Shown: positions 54,308-63,718, numbered from the stretch's first letter. The stretch is 64,000 nt of DNA from Yoonia sp. BS5-3 (GCF_038069655.2 NZ_CP150951.2:1302001-1366000), one strand, 5' to 3'. A program made the numbers and translations. The notes: generated by a model not told the origin, from the sequence alone.

Positions 54308-56026
54308 ATGCGCGCCGCTTATTTGATTTTTCTGACGATCGTGATGGTAATCGCGGCAGGGCTTCACTGGGCATCATTTTCCTATTTCAAAGCAGAAGAA
54401 ATCGAAACTGCGGCGGCGCGGCTGACGCTTTATCGCAGTACGCTTGAAAACCAGTTGCGCCACTTTGCGCATTTGCCGTTCCTGTTATCGCTTGATCCTG
54501 TTGTGACGGCGGCGCTTTCTGGGCAGCCGCCCGAGGTGCTCGACCACCGGCTTGCCCGGTTTTCGGCCAGCGCCGGGATCGATGCGATTTACGTGATGGA
54601 TAATGACGGGCTGACGATATCCGCGTCCAACACCGCGACAGCACAAAGTTTCAAAGGCCAAAACTATGCGTACCGGCCCTATTTCCAGGAGGCGATGCAA
54701 GGTCGGTTGGGTGAATTTTACGGGATCGGGGCAACAACGGGCATTCCTGGTTATTTTTATGCCATGGCGGTGCCGGGCTCTGGCGGGACGACCACGGGCG
54801 TTGTGGCGATCAAGGTCGATTTGTCCCGTTTGCAGGATGATTGGCTTGCTTCGGGGGAACGGATCCTATTGGCGAACGCCGATGGGGTCGTTCTTTTGGC
54901 ATCGGACCCGGCATGGCGGTACAAAACGATCTCGCCGCTGACATCAGTGCAGCGCGACAGAATGGTCGCGTCCCGGCAGTTCGGAACCGAGGCGCTGGAG
55001 CCGCTCAATTGGGCGGTCGCACTGCGTGATCAAACGGCAATCGTCGGGGATGAACGGTTTCTCTATCTAAGTACCGCAAATTTGCCCAATGGGTGGTCGC
55101 TGCACTTCTTTGCTCCGGATGATCAAGCGCGGACACGGGCCTGGCTGACAACCGGGGCGTTTCTGGCCTTTGTCCTGCTCAGTGTCAGTGTGCTGCAGCT
55201 TAGCCGGTTACGCCGTGTGCGAACAGCGCTTCAAAGCTCTGAACGTGAAGAAGCGGCGCTGCGATCGGCCAATGCGCGCCTGGCGGTTGAGATCGAAGAA
55301 AGACGCATGGCGGAACAGACGCTGCAAAAAACCCAAGCCGAATTGGAACGCGCCGGACGGCTGGCTGCGCTGGGGCAATTGGCATCCTCGGTGACGCATG
55401 AGTTGGGTCAACCCATTGCAGCTATGCGCAACCAGCTGGCGGCATCGGAAATGACGGTTGGGCCGACGCCGCTGAATGACAAGATGCAAGGGCTTGTGGC
55501 GCGGATGGAAAACATCACCCAGCAGCTTAAATTCTTTTCGCGTAAAGGGCGGGACAGTCTTGAATTGTTTGACCTTGTAGATGTGATGCAAGACGCGCTT
55601 GAAATGCTCCAGCCCAGTATCGAGTCGCGCGAAGCGATTGTTGATTTTCAACCACCGCAGCATGAGGTCAGTCTGGTCGCCAACAAATTGCGGATCGAAC
55701 AGGTCGTGACCAATATTGTGCGTAATGCGCTTGATGCGGTTGAAGATAGCGTTGCAAAACAGGTGACAATCACCGCGGGCAGCGCGGCCGATCAGGTGTG
55801 GTTCAAGGTGGCCGATACCGGGCACGGTCTGGGGGATAAAACGCTTGAGGATTTGCGCGAACCCTTCGCGACAACCAAAGAAAGCGGGCAGGGCATGGGG
55901 CTTGGCCTGACGATTTCCGCAGGGATCGTGTCCGACCATAACGGGACGATTTCTGCTTATGATAACCCCGATGGTGGGGCTGTCTTTGATATCCGCTTGC
56001 CGCGCAACCTGACCGAGGAACCATGA
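54308..56026 (+). CDS. dctB: C4-dicarboxylate sensor histidine kinase DctB
   Basis: A 572-residue sensor kinase. One membrane segment at the N-terminus and one near 285-305 enclose a periplasmic double-PAS sensor (SFKGQNYAYRPYFQEAMQG; GATTGIPGYFYAMAVPG). A coiled-coil linker follows, then an H-box (SSVTHELGQPIAAMRNQL), N-box (NIVRNALDAVED), G1 (VADTGHGLGD) and G2 (GQGMGLGLTIS). It senses C4-dicarboxylates and phosphorylates DctD. ATG 54308 is used because it starts the first membrane segment. The stop overlaps dctD by four bases. Confidence 0.92.
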   Translation: MRAAYLIFLTIVMVIAAGLHWASFSYFKAEEIETAAARLTLYRSTLENQLRHFAHLPFLLSLDPVVTAALSGQPPEVLDHRLARFSASAGIDAIYVMDNDGLTISASNTATAQSFKGQNYAYRPYFQEAMQGRLGEFYGIGATTGIPGYFYAMAVPGSGGTTTGVVAIKVDLSRLQDDWLASGERILLANADGVVLLASDPAWRYKTISPLTSVQRDRMVASRQFGTEALEPLNWAVALRDQTAIVGDERFLYLSTANLPNGWSLHFFAPDDQARTRAWLTTGAFLAFVLLSVSVLQLSRLRRVRTALQSSEREEAALRSANARLAVEIEERRMAEQTLQKTQAELERAGRLAALGQLASSVTHELGQPIAAMRNQLAASEMTVGPTPLNDKMQGLVARMENITQQLKFFSRKGRDSLELFDLVDVMQDALEMLQPSIESREAIVDFQPPQHEVSLVANKLRIEQVVTNIVRNALDAVEDSVAKQVTITAGSAADQVWFKVADTGHGLGDKTLEDLREPFATTKESGQGMGLGLTISAGIVSDHNGTISAYDNPDGGAVFDIRLPRNLTEEP

Positions 56027-57315
56027 CCCAATACCGTGTTCTGATCATTGATGATGACCGATTGATGCGCAATTCATTGGTCGACCTGATCGAAGCGGCA
56101 GGCTGGGTGGCCAAATCGCTCGCGCGGGCGACGGATGCAGCGCGGTGGATTGTGCAATTCGAACCAGACATCATCTTATCCGATGTGCGGATGCCCGAAA
56201 TGACAGGGCTTGATCTGTTGCGAACGCTGGAAGCGGCCCCGCCAATCGTACTGATCTCGGCACATGGGGATATCCCAACTGCGGTCGAGGCGATGAGCCA
56301 GGGCGCGTACAGCTTCATCGAAAAACCCTATGATCCCAAGCGCTTGCTTCTTATCCTCTCGCATGCGGGCGAAAAACACCGGATGTCGCAAAGTAACGAA
56401 CGGCTGAAAGCGCGGATACAAGAACTCTCTGGATTGGACCGGGTGCTTTTGGGGCAAACCCTGCAAATGCACCAGCTGCGCGATACGATTGCGATGGTTG
56501 CAGGGGGCGACGTCTCCATCCTGATTCAGGGCGAGACAGGAACGGGTAAAGACGTGGTGGCGCGGGCGATTCACGATCTGTCGCCCCGGTGCGATGGGCC
56601 ATTTATCGCAGTGAATACCGCCCAAATATCGGCCGAGAACCTGCCTCATATCGCAGGTAGCGCCGCTGGTGGTACACTGTTTTTGGATGAAATCTGCGCC
56701 TGCCCATCTGATCTGCAACCGATGCTCTTGCGGCTGATTGATTGCGGCGATGTGTTGGTGCCCGGGGAAGGGACACCCAACCATGTGGACCTGCGAATCA
56801 TAACAGCCACAAATGAAGACCCGGCGCAGGCCGTGGCTCAGGGCAGATTGCGTCAGGATCTGCTGTACCGGTTAAGTGGCTTTCAGCTGAACCTGCCGCC
56901 GCTGCGGGAACGGTCGGATGATGTGACTTTGCTTGCTCTGCGTTTCTTGCAGGAATTTGCAGGCCTCTATCAAACCGCCGTACCCGATCTGACCGAATCC
57001 GAGATCGCGGGGCTGATCGCCCATGATTGGCCGGGTAACGTGCGCGAATTGCGGCAGGTCGTCGAACGGCGGGTGATGATGGCCAAGCAAGGGGTCGGGA
57101 CAATGCGAGATGCGATTGCAGGCGTCCCGCGCGATCAACCCGACAGGCAAGGGCTCCGTGATGCGGTCGCCGCGCTCGAGCGGCAGATGATCAGCATGGC
57201 GATCCAAACCCATGATGGGCGCATGGACGATGCTGCGCATGCGCTGGGCATCGGCAGGCGGACTTTGAACGAAAAAATCGTCAAGCTTGGGCTGGATAAA
57301 GACGCGCTCTTATAG
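56023..57315 (+). CDS. dctD: DctD-type response regulator lacking the GAFTGA loop
   Basis: A 430-residue regulator with receiver (IIDDDRLMRNSL; phospho-Asp in ILSDVRMPEM; Lys in IEKPYDPKRLL), AAA+ domain (Walker A GETGTGKD, Walker B GGTLFLDEI, arginine-finger region LRQDLLYRLSGFQL) and a FIS-type helix-turn-helix (DDAAHALGIGRRTLNEKIVKLG). Between PFIAVNTAQI and GGTLFLDEI about 20 residues are missing compared with NtrC-like proteins, including the whole GAFTGA loop that contacts sigma-54. It should therefore not activate sigma-54 promoters by the usual route. It probably controls dctPQM downstream. Confidence 0.92.
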   Translation: MTQYRVLIIDDDRLMRNSLVDLIEAAGWVAKSLARATDAARWIVQFEPDIILSDVRMPEMTGLDLLRTLEAAPPIVLISAHGDIPTAVEAMSQGAYSFIEKPYDPKRLLLILSHAGEKHRMSQSNERLKARIQELSGLDRVLLGQTLQMHQLRDTIAMVAGGDVSILIQGETGTGKDVVARAIHDLSPRCDGPFIAVNTAQISAENLPHIAGSAAGGTLFLDEICACPSDLQPMLLRLIDCGDVLVPGEGTPNHVDLRIITATNEDPAQAVAQGRLRQDLLYRLSGFQLNLPPLRERSDDVTLLALRFLQEFAGLYQTAVPDLTESEIAGLIAHDWPGNVRELRQVVERRVMMAKQGVGTMRDAIAGVPRDQPDRQGLRDAVAALERQMISMAIQTHDGRMDDAAHALGIGRRTLNEKIVKLGLDKDALL

Positions 57316-57428
57316 CTCTGCGGATTTCCGCAGGGCAAGGCCAGACGCCCACGCGTTTTTCTTCATGTGCGCGGCGTGCGGAATTGGTTTTATATAGGGC
57401 CGGACCAAAACTGGGAGGCCTGTCTGAA

Positions 57429-58439
57429 ATGAAAAACTATCTAAACCGCGTAGCTGTGGCTGCTCTGACATTGGGCGTCGCGACGACTGCCGCCGCTGAA
57501 GAATGGAACGTGTCTTTGTGGGGTGCACCGCGCGCCTTTACCGAACATGTTGAAAAACTGGCCGAGCTGGTCAGCGAAAAAACCGGTGGTGAGTTCACGC
57601 TGAACATCAGCTATGGCGGTCTGTCGAATAACCGCGAGAACCTCGACGGGATCTCGATTGGCGCGTTTGAGATGGCACAGTTCTGTGCCGGCTATCACCG
57701 CGACAAAAACCCGTCCATCACAGTTCTAGAGCTGCCATTCCTGGGCGTATCGACGCTTGAGCAAGAGATCGAACTGTCCATGGCCGTGTATCAGCACCCG
57801 GCTACTGTGGCTGATCTGGCACGCTGGAATGCGACTTTGCTGATGCCATCGCCTCTGCCGCAATATAACATCGTTGGTGTTGGTGACGCGCCTGCAGCGC
57901 TGTCAGATTTCGATGGTCTAAGCGTGCGTGCAACAGGCGGTATCGGTGCTGCGATGGAAACAGTTGGCGCTGTTCCAACATCCATGTCGGCTTCTGAAGT
58001 GCGTCAAGCCATGGATTCGGGCGTTGTGAAAGCCGTCGCTTTTGCACCGCATGCGCATATGTCCTTCGGAACCATTGAAAACGCGACCTGGTGGACTGAA
58101 AACCTCAACCCCGGCACGGTGAACTGCCCGGTTGTTGTAAACACTGACGCGCTTGATGGCCTGTCCGATGAACACCGCGAGGCGCTGCTTGGCTCTGTTG
58201 AAGAATCGCTGGATCACTATGTGGCCAACTATAACGGCGCGACAATGGATGCATGGGGCCCTGCCCTGGCTGAGCGTGATATCGAAGTCGTCTCATTTTC
58301 GGATGCTGAAATCGCAGCATTCAAGGAAGCTGCAGCCGCACCAGCAGCCGCTGCGTGGATCGAACAGAACACAGCCGCTGGCCTGCCCGCGCAAGAGCTT
58401 TATGATCTTGTGACCGGCATGATCGCTGGCGACAGCTGA
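57429..58439 (+). CDS. dctP: TRAP transporter substrate-binding protein DctP
   Basis: A 336-residue periplasmic binding protein of the DctP family. The signal peptide is cleaved near TTAAAEE. The mature part has WNVSLWGAPRAFTEHVEKLA, SDFDGLSVRATGGIGAAMET (with the carboxylate-binding Arg) and MDSGVVKAVAFAPHAH. Neighbouring DctBD suggests C4-dicarboxylate-type ligands, but the fold also binds other acids. ATG 57429 has GGGAGG 12 bases upstream. A stem-loop follows the stop. Confidence 0.9.
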   Translation: MKNYLNRVAVAALTLGVATTAAAEEWNVSLWGAPRAFTEHVEKLAELVSEKTGGEFTLNISYGGLSNNRENLDGISIGAFEMAQFCAGYHRDKNPSITVLELPFLGVSTLEQEIELSMAVYQHPATVADLARWNATLLMPSPLPQYNIVGVGDAPAALSDFDGLSVRATGGIGAAMETVGAVPTSMSASEVRQAMDSGVVKAVAFAPHAHMSFGTIENATWWTENLNPGTVNCPVVVNTDALDGLSDEHREALLGSVEESLDHYVANYNGATMDAWGPALAERDIEVVSFSDAEIAAFKEAAAAPAAAAWIEQNTAAGLPAQELYDLVTGMIAGDS

Positions 58440-58448
58440 TCGACATTC

Positions 58449-58479
58449 GGCCCCGCCTGATCAATGATTGGGCGGGGCC
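58449..58479 (+). terminator. Stem-loop between dctP and dctQ
   Basis: GGCCCCGCC and GGCGGGGCC form a strong 9-base stem with a 13-base loop, followed by AATTCATT. Partial termination here would give more binding protein than membrane subunits, as is common in TRAP operons. Confidence 0.65.
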
Positions 58480-58510
58480 AATTCATTCCCAACTTATTCG
58501 GTGAACCGCT

Positions 58511-59134
58511 ATGGCAACTGCATCTTTGGTGCTGACCGATGACAGCATGCTCAGCAAACTTGATCGTGGGCTGCTGCATGTTGAACGATTTTTTGCGCTG
58601 ATCAGTGGGCTGGCGGTGTTCAGCCTGATGGTGCTTGCGGTCGTCTCGGTGACGGGACGGAACGCGATGGCATCACCTCTGCCCGGCTATGTGGACTGGA
58701 TCGAACAAGCGATGCCGCTGATCGCCTTCATGGGGATTTCCTATGTGATGCGCGAAGGCGGACATATCCGAATGGACATCGTCGTGGGCCAATTGCGGGG
58801 GCGGCTGCTTTATGCGGTTGAGTTGATAACAACACTTCTTGTGCTTTTGCTGGTCGCGCTGCTGGTCTGGGGAACCTGGGCGCATTTTCAGCGCAGCTTT
58901 GACTTTGGCGCACCACTTTGGAGCCGGGACAGCTCGATGGACATCGCCCTACCGATCTGGCCTGCGAAATTGCTTGCGCCAGTGGCGTTCAGCCTGCTCT
59001 GCGTGCGGCTTTGCTTGCAGGTCTGGGCCTATGGCCGCGCTGTCATCACCAATAATCCGATAGCCGTTCCATTGATTGCGGATGCCGCCAAGCAAGCGCA
59101 GATGGAAGCCGATCAATTGAAGGCAGAGAACTGA
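58511..59134 (+). CDS. dctQ: TRAP transporter small membrane subunit DctQ
   Basis: A 207-residue inner-membrane protein with four hydrophobic segments. Family stretches are VSVTGRNAMASPLPGYVDWIEQ, MPLIAFMGISYVMREGGHIR and a conserved region before the last membrane segment. It pairs with DctM. The stop overlaps the dctM start (TGATG). Confidence 0.92.
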   Translation: MATASLVLTDDSMLSKLDRGLLHVERFFALISGLAVFSLMVLAVVSVTGRNAMASPLPGYVDWIEQAMPLIAFMGISYVMREGGHIRMDIVVGQLRGRLLYAVELITTLLVLLLVALLVWGTWAHFQRSFDFGAPLWSRDSSMDIALPIWPAKLLAPVAFSLLCVRLCLQVWAYGRAVITNNPIAVPLIADAAKQAQMEADQLKAEN

Positions 59135-60534
59135 TGGAACCGATTGAGATTGGGCTGTGGGTCACCGGCGGATTGCTGGTGATGGTCGTTCTTGGGATGC
59201 GCGTTGCCTTCGCAGCGGGCATGGCCGGAATGATCGGATTGATCTGGATCTTTTGGGAACGCAAAGACTATGACTTTGCAGAATTCGCATGGGCGCTTGA
59301 GGTGGCCGTTAAGACAGCCGGGCAAGTTCCGCATTCCAAAGTATCCAGCCAGGCGCTTTCGCTGATCCCGACATTCATCCTGATTGGTTATCTGGCCTAT
59401 TATGCAGGCTTGACCAAGGCATTGTTCGAGGCGGCCAAACGCTGGATCGCCTGGGTGCCCGGTGGTTTGGCGGTATCGACGGTCTTTGCAACGGCAGGCT
59501 TTGCGGCGGTGTCAGGGGCGTCGGTGGCGACCTCAGCAGTGTTCGCACGGATCGCGATCCCCGAGATGTTGAAAATTGGGTATAACAAACAATTCGCAGC
59601 CGGGGTCGTGGCGGCGGGCGGGACGCTTGCATCACTGATCCCACCTTCTGCAATTCTGGTGATCTACGCGATCATTGTTGAACAAGATGTGGGAAAGCTA
59701 CTGCTGGCGGGGTTCATCCCCGGGGCATTCTCGGCGCTGATTTATGCGGCGCTGATCATCGGGATGGCGTTGACGATCAAAGATTTCGGACCAGCGGTCA
59801 AAGGATATACATGGCGCGAACGGCTTGTATCGCTGCCACCGGCATTGCCGATTGTCTTTGTGGTCGTGACGATCATCTGCTTTGTCTACAACCCGTTTGG
59901 GGGCGATGCCTGGGGCACACCAACCGAAGGCGGGGCGATCGGGGCGTTTGTTGTCTTTCTGATGGCGCTGTATCAGGGGATGCGCTGGCCGCAACTGAAA
60001 GAGGCATTGCTGGAAACGGCGAAGCTCAGCGTCATGATCTTCACGATCATCTGGGGCGTCTTGATCTATGTGCGCTTTCTGGGGTTTGCGGATTTGCCCA
60101 GCGCGTTCTCAGACTGGATTACATCGCTGACCATGTCACCAATGCTGATTTTGATCTGCATCCTGCTGGCCTACGCGGTGCTGGGGATGTTCATGGACGC
60201 AATCGGCATGCTGCTTTTGACGCTGCCGGTCGTGTATCCGGCGGTGATGGCGCTTAACGGGGGCGAAGCCGTGGCAGCAGCAGATAGTGCCTTTGGAATG
60301 TCAGGGCCGATGTGTGCGATATGGTTCGGGATCCTGGTCGTGAAAATGGCCGAGTTTTGTCTGATCACGCCGCCCATTGGGCTAAACTGCTTTGTCGTGG
60401 CCGGGGTGCGGGACGATCTGACCGTGCAGGATGTATTCAAAGGGGTGACGCCATTCTTTATCGCAGATGCGCTGACGATTGCCCTGTTGGTGGCGTTCCC
60501 CGCCATCGTGCTGTGGCTGCCAAGCCTTGCTTGA
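59134..60534 (+). CDS. dctM: TRAP transporter large permease DctM
   Basis: A 466-residue permease with about 12 hydrophobic segments. DctM features are SALIYAALIIGMAL, VAAGGTLASLIPPSAILVIY, FMDAIGMLLLTLPVVYPAV and LITPPIGLNCFVVAGV near the end. It drives sodium-coupled uptake with DctPQ. It converges on znuB with six bases between the stops. Confidence 0.94.
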   Translation: MEPIEIGLWVTGGLLVMVVLGMRVAFAAGMAGMIGLIWIFWERKDYDFAEFAWALEVAVKTAGQVPHSKVSSQALSLIPTFILIGYLAYYAGLTKALFEAAKRWIAWVPGGLAVSTVFATAGFAAVSGASVATSAVFARIAIPEMLKIGYNKQFAAGVVAAGGTLASLIPPSAILVIYAIIVEQDVGKLLLAGFIPGAFSALIYAALIIGMALTIKDFGPAVKGYTWRERLVSLPPALPIVFVVVTIICFVYNPFGGDAWGTPTEGGAIGAFVVFLMALYQGMRWPQLKEALLETAKLSVMIFTIIWGVLIYVRFLGFADLPSAFSDWITSLTMSPMLILICILLAYAVLGMFMDAIGMLLLTLPVVYPAVMALNGGEAVAAADSAFGMSGPMCAIWFGILVVKMAEFCLITPPIGLNCFVVAGVRDDLTVQDVFKGVTPFFIADALTIALLVAFPAIVLWLPSLA

Positions 60535-60540
60535 TGAAAG

Positions 60541-61338
60541 CTAGCTGAGGCGCCTGGCGCCCCAGCCAATCAATGTCAGTGCGACAAACAAGATTGCGGC
60601 GACACAGACAATCGATGGGCCCGCAGGGGTGTCAAAGATATAGGCACCCTGCAGGCCGGCTATGGCCGATGTGGCACCAATGCCGGCCGCGATCATGGCC
60701 ATGGCTTCGGGGGTGCGGGCCAGGTTCTGTGCGGCGGCGGCTGGGATGATCAGCAACGCAGCAATCAGAAGAATGCCGACAACCTTGATGGCGACAGCCA
60801 CAGTAATGGCCAGGGCAACGGTCAAAATAAGCTGTTCGCGCTTGGGGCGCAAACCACTGGCATAGGCCAGCTCCTCATTGAGCGTTGCCGTTAATAACGC
60901 CGACCATCGCCACAAGATAAGCGCGACAACCAGTGCGGCTCCGCCCCAGATCACCAGAAGATCACCGCGCGAAACAGCCAGAATATCACCAAAAAGATAG
61001 GCCATCAGGTCAATGCGAACGCCAGACAGGAATGATACTGCAACCAATCCGAACGCCAGGGCAGAATGGGCAAGAACGCCCAGAAGCGTATCCATCCCAT
61101 AGCCACGACCCGCTAGAAAATTGACGGTTAGCGCCATGACCAATGCGACGGCCATTGCACCAGCAAAGATCGATATCTCAAGGGCCAGCGCCAAAGCTAC
61201 ACCCAAAACGGCGGCATGGGCGGTTGCATCGCCAAAATAAGCCATACGGCGCCAGACCACGAAGCAACCCAATGGGGCAGCTGCAAAGGCGACACCAACG
61301 CCAGCAAGTGTGGCGCGGGTCATAAAATCGTCCAGCAT
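60541..61338 (-). CDS. znuB: Zinc ABC transporter permease ZnuB
   Basis: A 265-residue inner-membrane permease of the ABC-3 family with about eight hydrophobic segments. Family stretches are GCFVVWRRMAYFGDATAHAAVLG, GVLAHSALAFGLV, VKVVGILLIAALLIIPAAAAQ. It imports zinc with ZnuC and ZnuA. Its start abuts the ZnuC stop. Confidence 0.94.
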   Translation of the reverse strand: MLDDFMTRATLAGVGVAFAAAPLGCFVVWRRMAYFGDATAHAAVLGVALALALEISIFAGAMAVALVMALTVNFLAGRGYGMDTLLGVLAHSALAFGLVAVSFLSGVRIDLMAYLFGDILAVSRGDLLVIWGGAALVVALILWRWSALLTATLNEELAYASGLRPKREQLILTVALAITVAVAIKVVGILLIAALLIIPAAAAQNLARTPEAMAMIAAGIGATSAIAGLQGAYIFDTPAGPSIVCVAAILFVALTLIGWGARRLS

Positions 61339-62075
61339 TATTCGGCGGCCTCATGGGTATGTGCGTGGTCATGGTCATGATGATGATCGTGACGATAAAG
61401 GGCCAATGCACCGCCGGTCCCCGTGCCGAACAACGCCCGGTATTCCGGGGCAGATGCGACAACCGCCGGGGTGCCCTCGCAGCAGACATGACCGTTCAGG
61501 CAGACAACGCGGTCTGATGCGCTCATCACAACATGCAGCTCATGGCTGATCATCAAGATCGCACAGCCACTTTCGCGGCGAACGGTCTCAATCTGTTGAT
61601 AAAAGGCAGCTGATCCAGGTTGATCCAGCCCTTGGGTGGCTTCGTCCAACAGCAAGATATCCGGTGCATTAATCAGGGCGCGGGCCAGCAAAACGCGCTG
61701 GAATTGCCCGCCTGACAATTTGGACATTTGCCGTTTCAGTAAATCAGGAACACCGGCGGCCTCAAGCGCGGCTTGGCAGGCGGCGCGGGAAACCCGATGG
61801 GTCAGACGCATGAACCGTTCCACCGTGATCGGCAGGGTTGGATCAATATGCAGCTTTTGGGGAACATATCCGATCTTCAGACCGGGCTTAAGTGTGATAT
61901 CACCATTGGCCGGTTCCGTCGCACCGATGATGGCGCGCAGCAGGCTGGTCTTGCCAGAGCCATTGGGCCCGACAATCGTGACAATCTCACCGGGTTCGAC
62001 ATGCAGGTTTACATGGCGCAGCACGGTATTTGCGCCATATGCGACGCTTAGGTTTTTGACTGTGATCAGTGTCAT
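61338..62075 (-). CDS. znuC: Zinc ABC transporter ATPase ZnuC
   Basis: A 245-residue ABC ATPase. Walker A is GPNGSGKTSLLRA, the signature LSGGQFQRVLLARAL, Walker B LLLDEATQGLD, and the switch His lies in ISHELHVVM. The C-terminus ends in a His-rich tail (RHDHHHDHDHAHTHE), which may bind zinc at the inner face of the membrane. It overlaps the zur stop by four bases. Confidence 0.95.
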   Translation of the reverse strand: MTLITVKNLSVAYGANTVLRHVNLHVEPGEIVTIVGPNGSGKTSLLRAIIGATEPANGDITLKPGLKIGYVPQKLHIDPTLPITVERFMRLTHRVSRAACQAALEAAGVPDLLKRQMSKLSGGQFQRVLLARALINAPDILLLDEATQGLDQPGSAAFYQQIETVRRESGCAILMISHELHVVMSASDRVVCLNGHVCCEGTPAVVASAPEYRALFGTGTGGALALYRHDHHHDHDHAHTHEAAE

Positions 62076-62569
62076 CTTTCAGCCTTTTCCACGCAGAACG
62101 GGCAGACACCTTCGGCCTCTACGACAGTTTTTTCAATTTGAAAACCCGCCGCACGGGCGGCGTCCCCAAGGGCCGTCTTGGTTGGACCAGCCTGCGCCTC
62201 TGCAACCGTATCACAAAGGCGGCAGATCATAAACGCCGGGGAATGATCCTCGCCGGGATGGGTGCAGGCGACAAAAGCGTTGAGGCGCTCGATCTTATGA
62301 ACAAAGCCATGTTCGGCAAGAAAGTCCAAAGCGCGATAGGCCACCGGCGGCTGAGAGCCGAAACCAGCTTCGCGCAACATATCCAAAATGGCATAGGCGC
62401 CCAATGCACGATGTTCGCGCAGCAATAGTTCAAGAACCTTGCGGCGGACAGGGGTCAGGCGCAGGCCAGTGGCAGCACATTGCTCTTCTGCAGACGCTAA
62501 AGCTTCGCTGATACAGACAGCATGGTCGTGCTCTTCAAACCCAAGCGGGGACGCGTCTTTGCCATGCAT
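62072..62569 (-). CDS. zur: Zinc uptake regulator Zur (Fur family)
   Basis: A 165-residue Fur-family repressor. The winged-helix part includes LRLTPVRRKVLELLL and PPVAYRALDFLAEHGFVHKIE. Metal sites include ACTHPGEDHSPAF, CRLC and CPFC, the two Cys pairs being the structural zinc site. It is the first gene of zur-znuC-znuB and diverges from znuA, so it should repress both directions when zinc is plentiful. Confidence 0.95.
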   Translation of the reverse strand: MHGKDASPLGFEEHDHAVCISEALASAEEQCAATGLRLTPVRRKVLELLLREHRALGAYAILDMLREAGFGSQPPVAYRALDFLAEHGFVHKIERLNAFVACTHPGEDHSPAFMICRLCDTVAEAQAGPTKTALGDAARAAGFQIEKTVVEAEGVCPFCVEKAER

Positions 62570-62585
62570 GTTTGTGCCTCTCTTG

Positions 62586-62636
62586 TCATGTTATATTATA
62601 TCAACTATGACACCCGAAATGTTATACAATCACATC
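62586..62636. promoter_or_regulatory. Candidate Zur sites between zur and znuA
   Basis: Two AT-rich imperfect palindromes lie in the 76-base gap: TCATGTTATATTATATCA (62586-62603) and a site starting GAAATGTTATA (62616-62633). Both carry the ATGTTATA core known from alphaproteobacterial Zur boxes. Their place between the divergent start codons fits autoregulation and control of znuA. Confidence 0.55.
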
Positions 62637-62645
62637 AGGTGTCCA

Positions 62646-63710
62646 ATGTCCAGAAAGCTCACTTCACTCTCTATGATCGCCGGTTTGATGGGCGGCACAG
62701 CATTCGCTGATGTGCCCAATGTTGCGGTCGATATCGCCCCAGTCCATTCGCTTGTGGCGCGGGTGATGGATGGCGTGGGCGAGCCTAGCTTGATCATGCC
62801 ACCCACTGTATCGCCACATGAATACAATCTGCGCCCATCTGAAGCGGCAGCATTGCAGAATGCGGACATTGTGGTCTGGATGGGTGAGGACCTGACCCCA
62901 TGGCTTGAAGGGGCGGTTGAGACTTTGTCAACAGATGCGGCTGTGATCACACTGCTTGAAGCGGAAGAAACCAATCTCTTGGACTTCCGCGAAGGGGCTT
63001 TGTTTGAAGCGCATGAACATCATGACGACCACGAAGAACATGACGACCACGACGATCATGATGATCACGACGATCATGATGATCACGCAGAAGATCACGA
63101 CGACCATGAGGACCATGAGGATGATCACGACGATCACGCCCATGACGACGATCATGATGAACACGATCACGAAGAAGCGCATGACGCCCATGACCACGGC
63201 GAACACGACCCGCATGCTTGGTTGTCGCCCATGAACGCATCGGCTTGGCTGAACCTGATCGCGGCGGAATTGTCAGCCGCTGATCCGGAAAACGCAGGTG
63301 CCTATTTCGCGAACGCGGCCGCAGGCCAGGCCGAGCTCGAAGCCTTGTCCAGCGAAGTCAACGCCCTGCTCGACCCCGTGCGCGGCGGTTCCTTCATCGT
63401 CTTCCATGACGCTTATCAGTATTTCGAAACAGATTTCGATTTGGCAGCGTCTGGGGCGATCTCAATCGGGGACGCATCTGACCCAAGCCCGGCCCGTATC
63501 GCCGAAATTCAAGAACGGGTGCGGAACGAAGGCGTCGGTTGTGTCTTGGCTGAGGCGCAGTTCAACCCAGGTCTGGTCAGCGCGGTCCTGGATGGCACCG
63601 ACGCGAATACAGGCGTGATCGACCCGCTTGGGGCAACGCTTGACCCGGGGACGGCGCTTTATCCGCAACTGATCCGAAATATGGCAGCAACACTGGCCGA
63701 ATGCCTCTAA
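62646..63710 (+). CDS. znuA: Zinc-binding periplasmic protein ZnuA with very long His/Asp loop
   Basis: A 354-residue periplasmic zinc-binding protein. The signal peptide is cleaved near TAFADV. Zinc ligands are His in IAPVHSLVARV, His in DPHAWLSPM, His in IVFHDAYQYFE and Asp in LGATLDPGT. Between the first two lies a loop of about 70 residues made almost only of His, Asp and Glu (residues about 122-191), longer than the usual ZnuA loop. ATG 62646 is chosen because AGGTG lies just before it and a signal peptide starts there. The frame is open much further upstream. Confidence 0.94.
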   Translation: MSRKLTSLSMIAGLMGGTAFADVPNVAVDIAPVHSLVARVMDGVGEPSLIMPPTVSPHEYNLRPSEAAALQNADIVVWMGEDLTPWLEGAVETLSTDAAVITLLEAEETNLLDFREGALFEAHEHHDDHEEHDDHDDHDDHDDHDDHAEDHDDHEDHEDDHDDHAHDDDHDEHDHEEAHDAHDHGEHDPHAWLSPMNASAWLNLIAAELSAADPENAGAYFANAAAGQAELEALSSEVNALLDPVRGGSFIVFHDAYQYFETDFDLAASGAISIGDASDPSPARIAEIQERVRNEGVGCVLAEAQFNPGLVSAVLDGTDANTGVIDPLGATLDPGTALYPQLIRNMAATLAECL

Positions 63711-63718
63711 ATGAAACG

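Noticed and set aside
57316-57428. Sigma-54 promoter before dctP
   Set aside because: I found no convincing TGGCAC-N5-TTGCA-type sequence in this gap.
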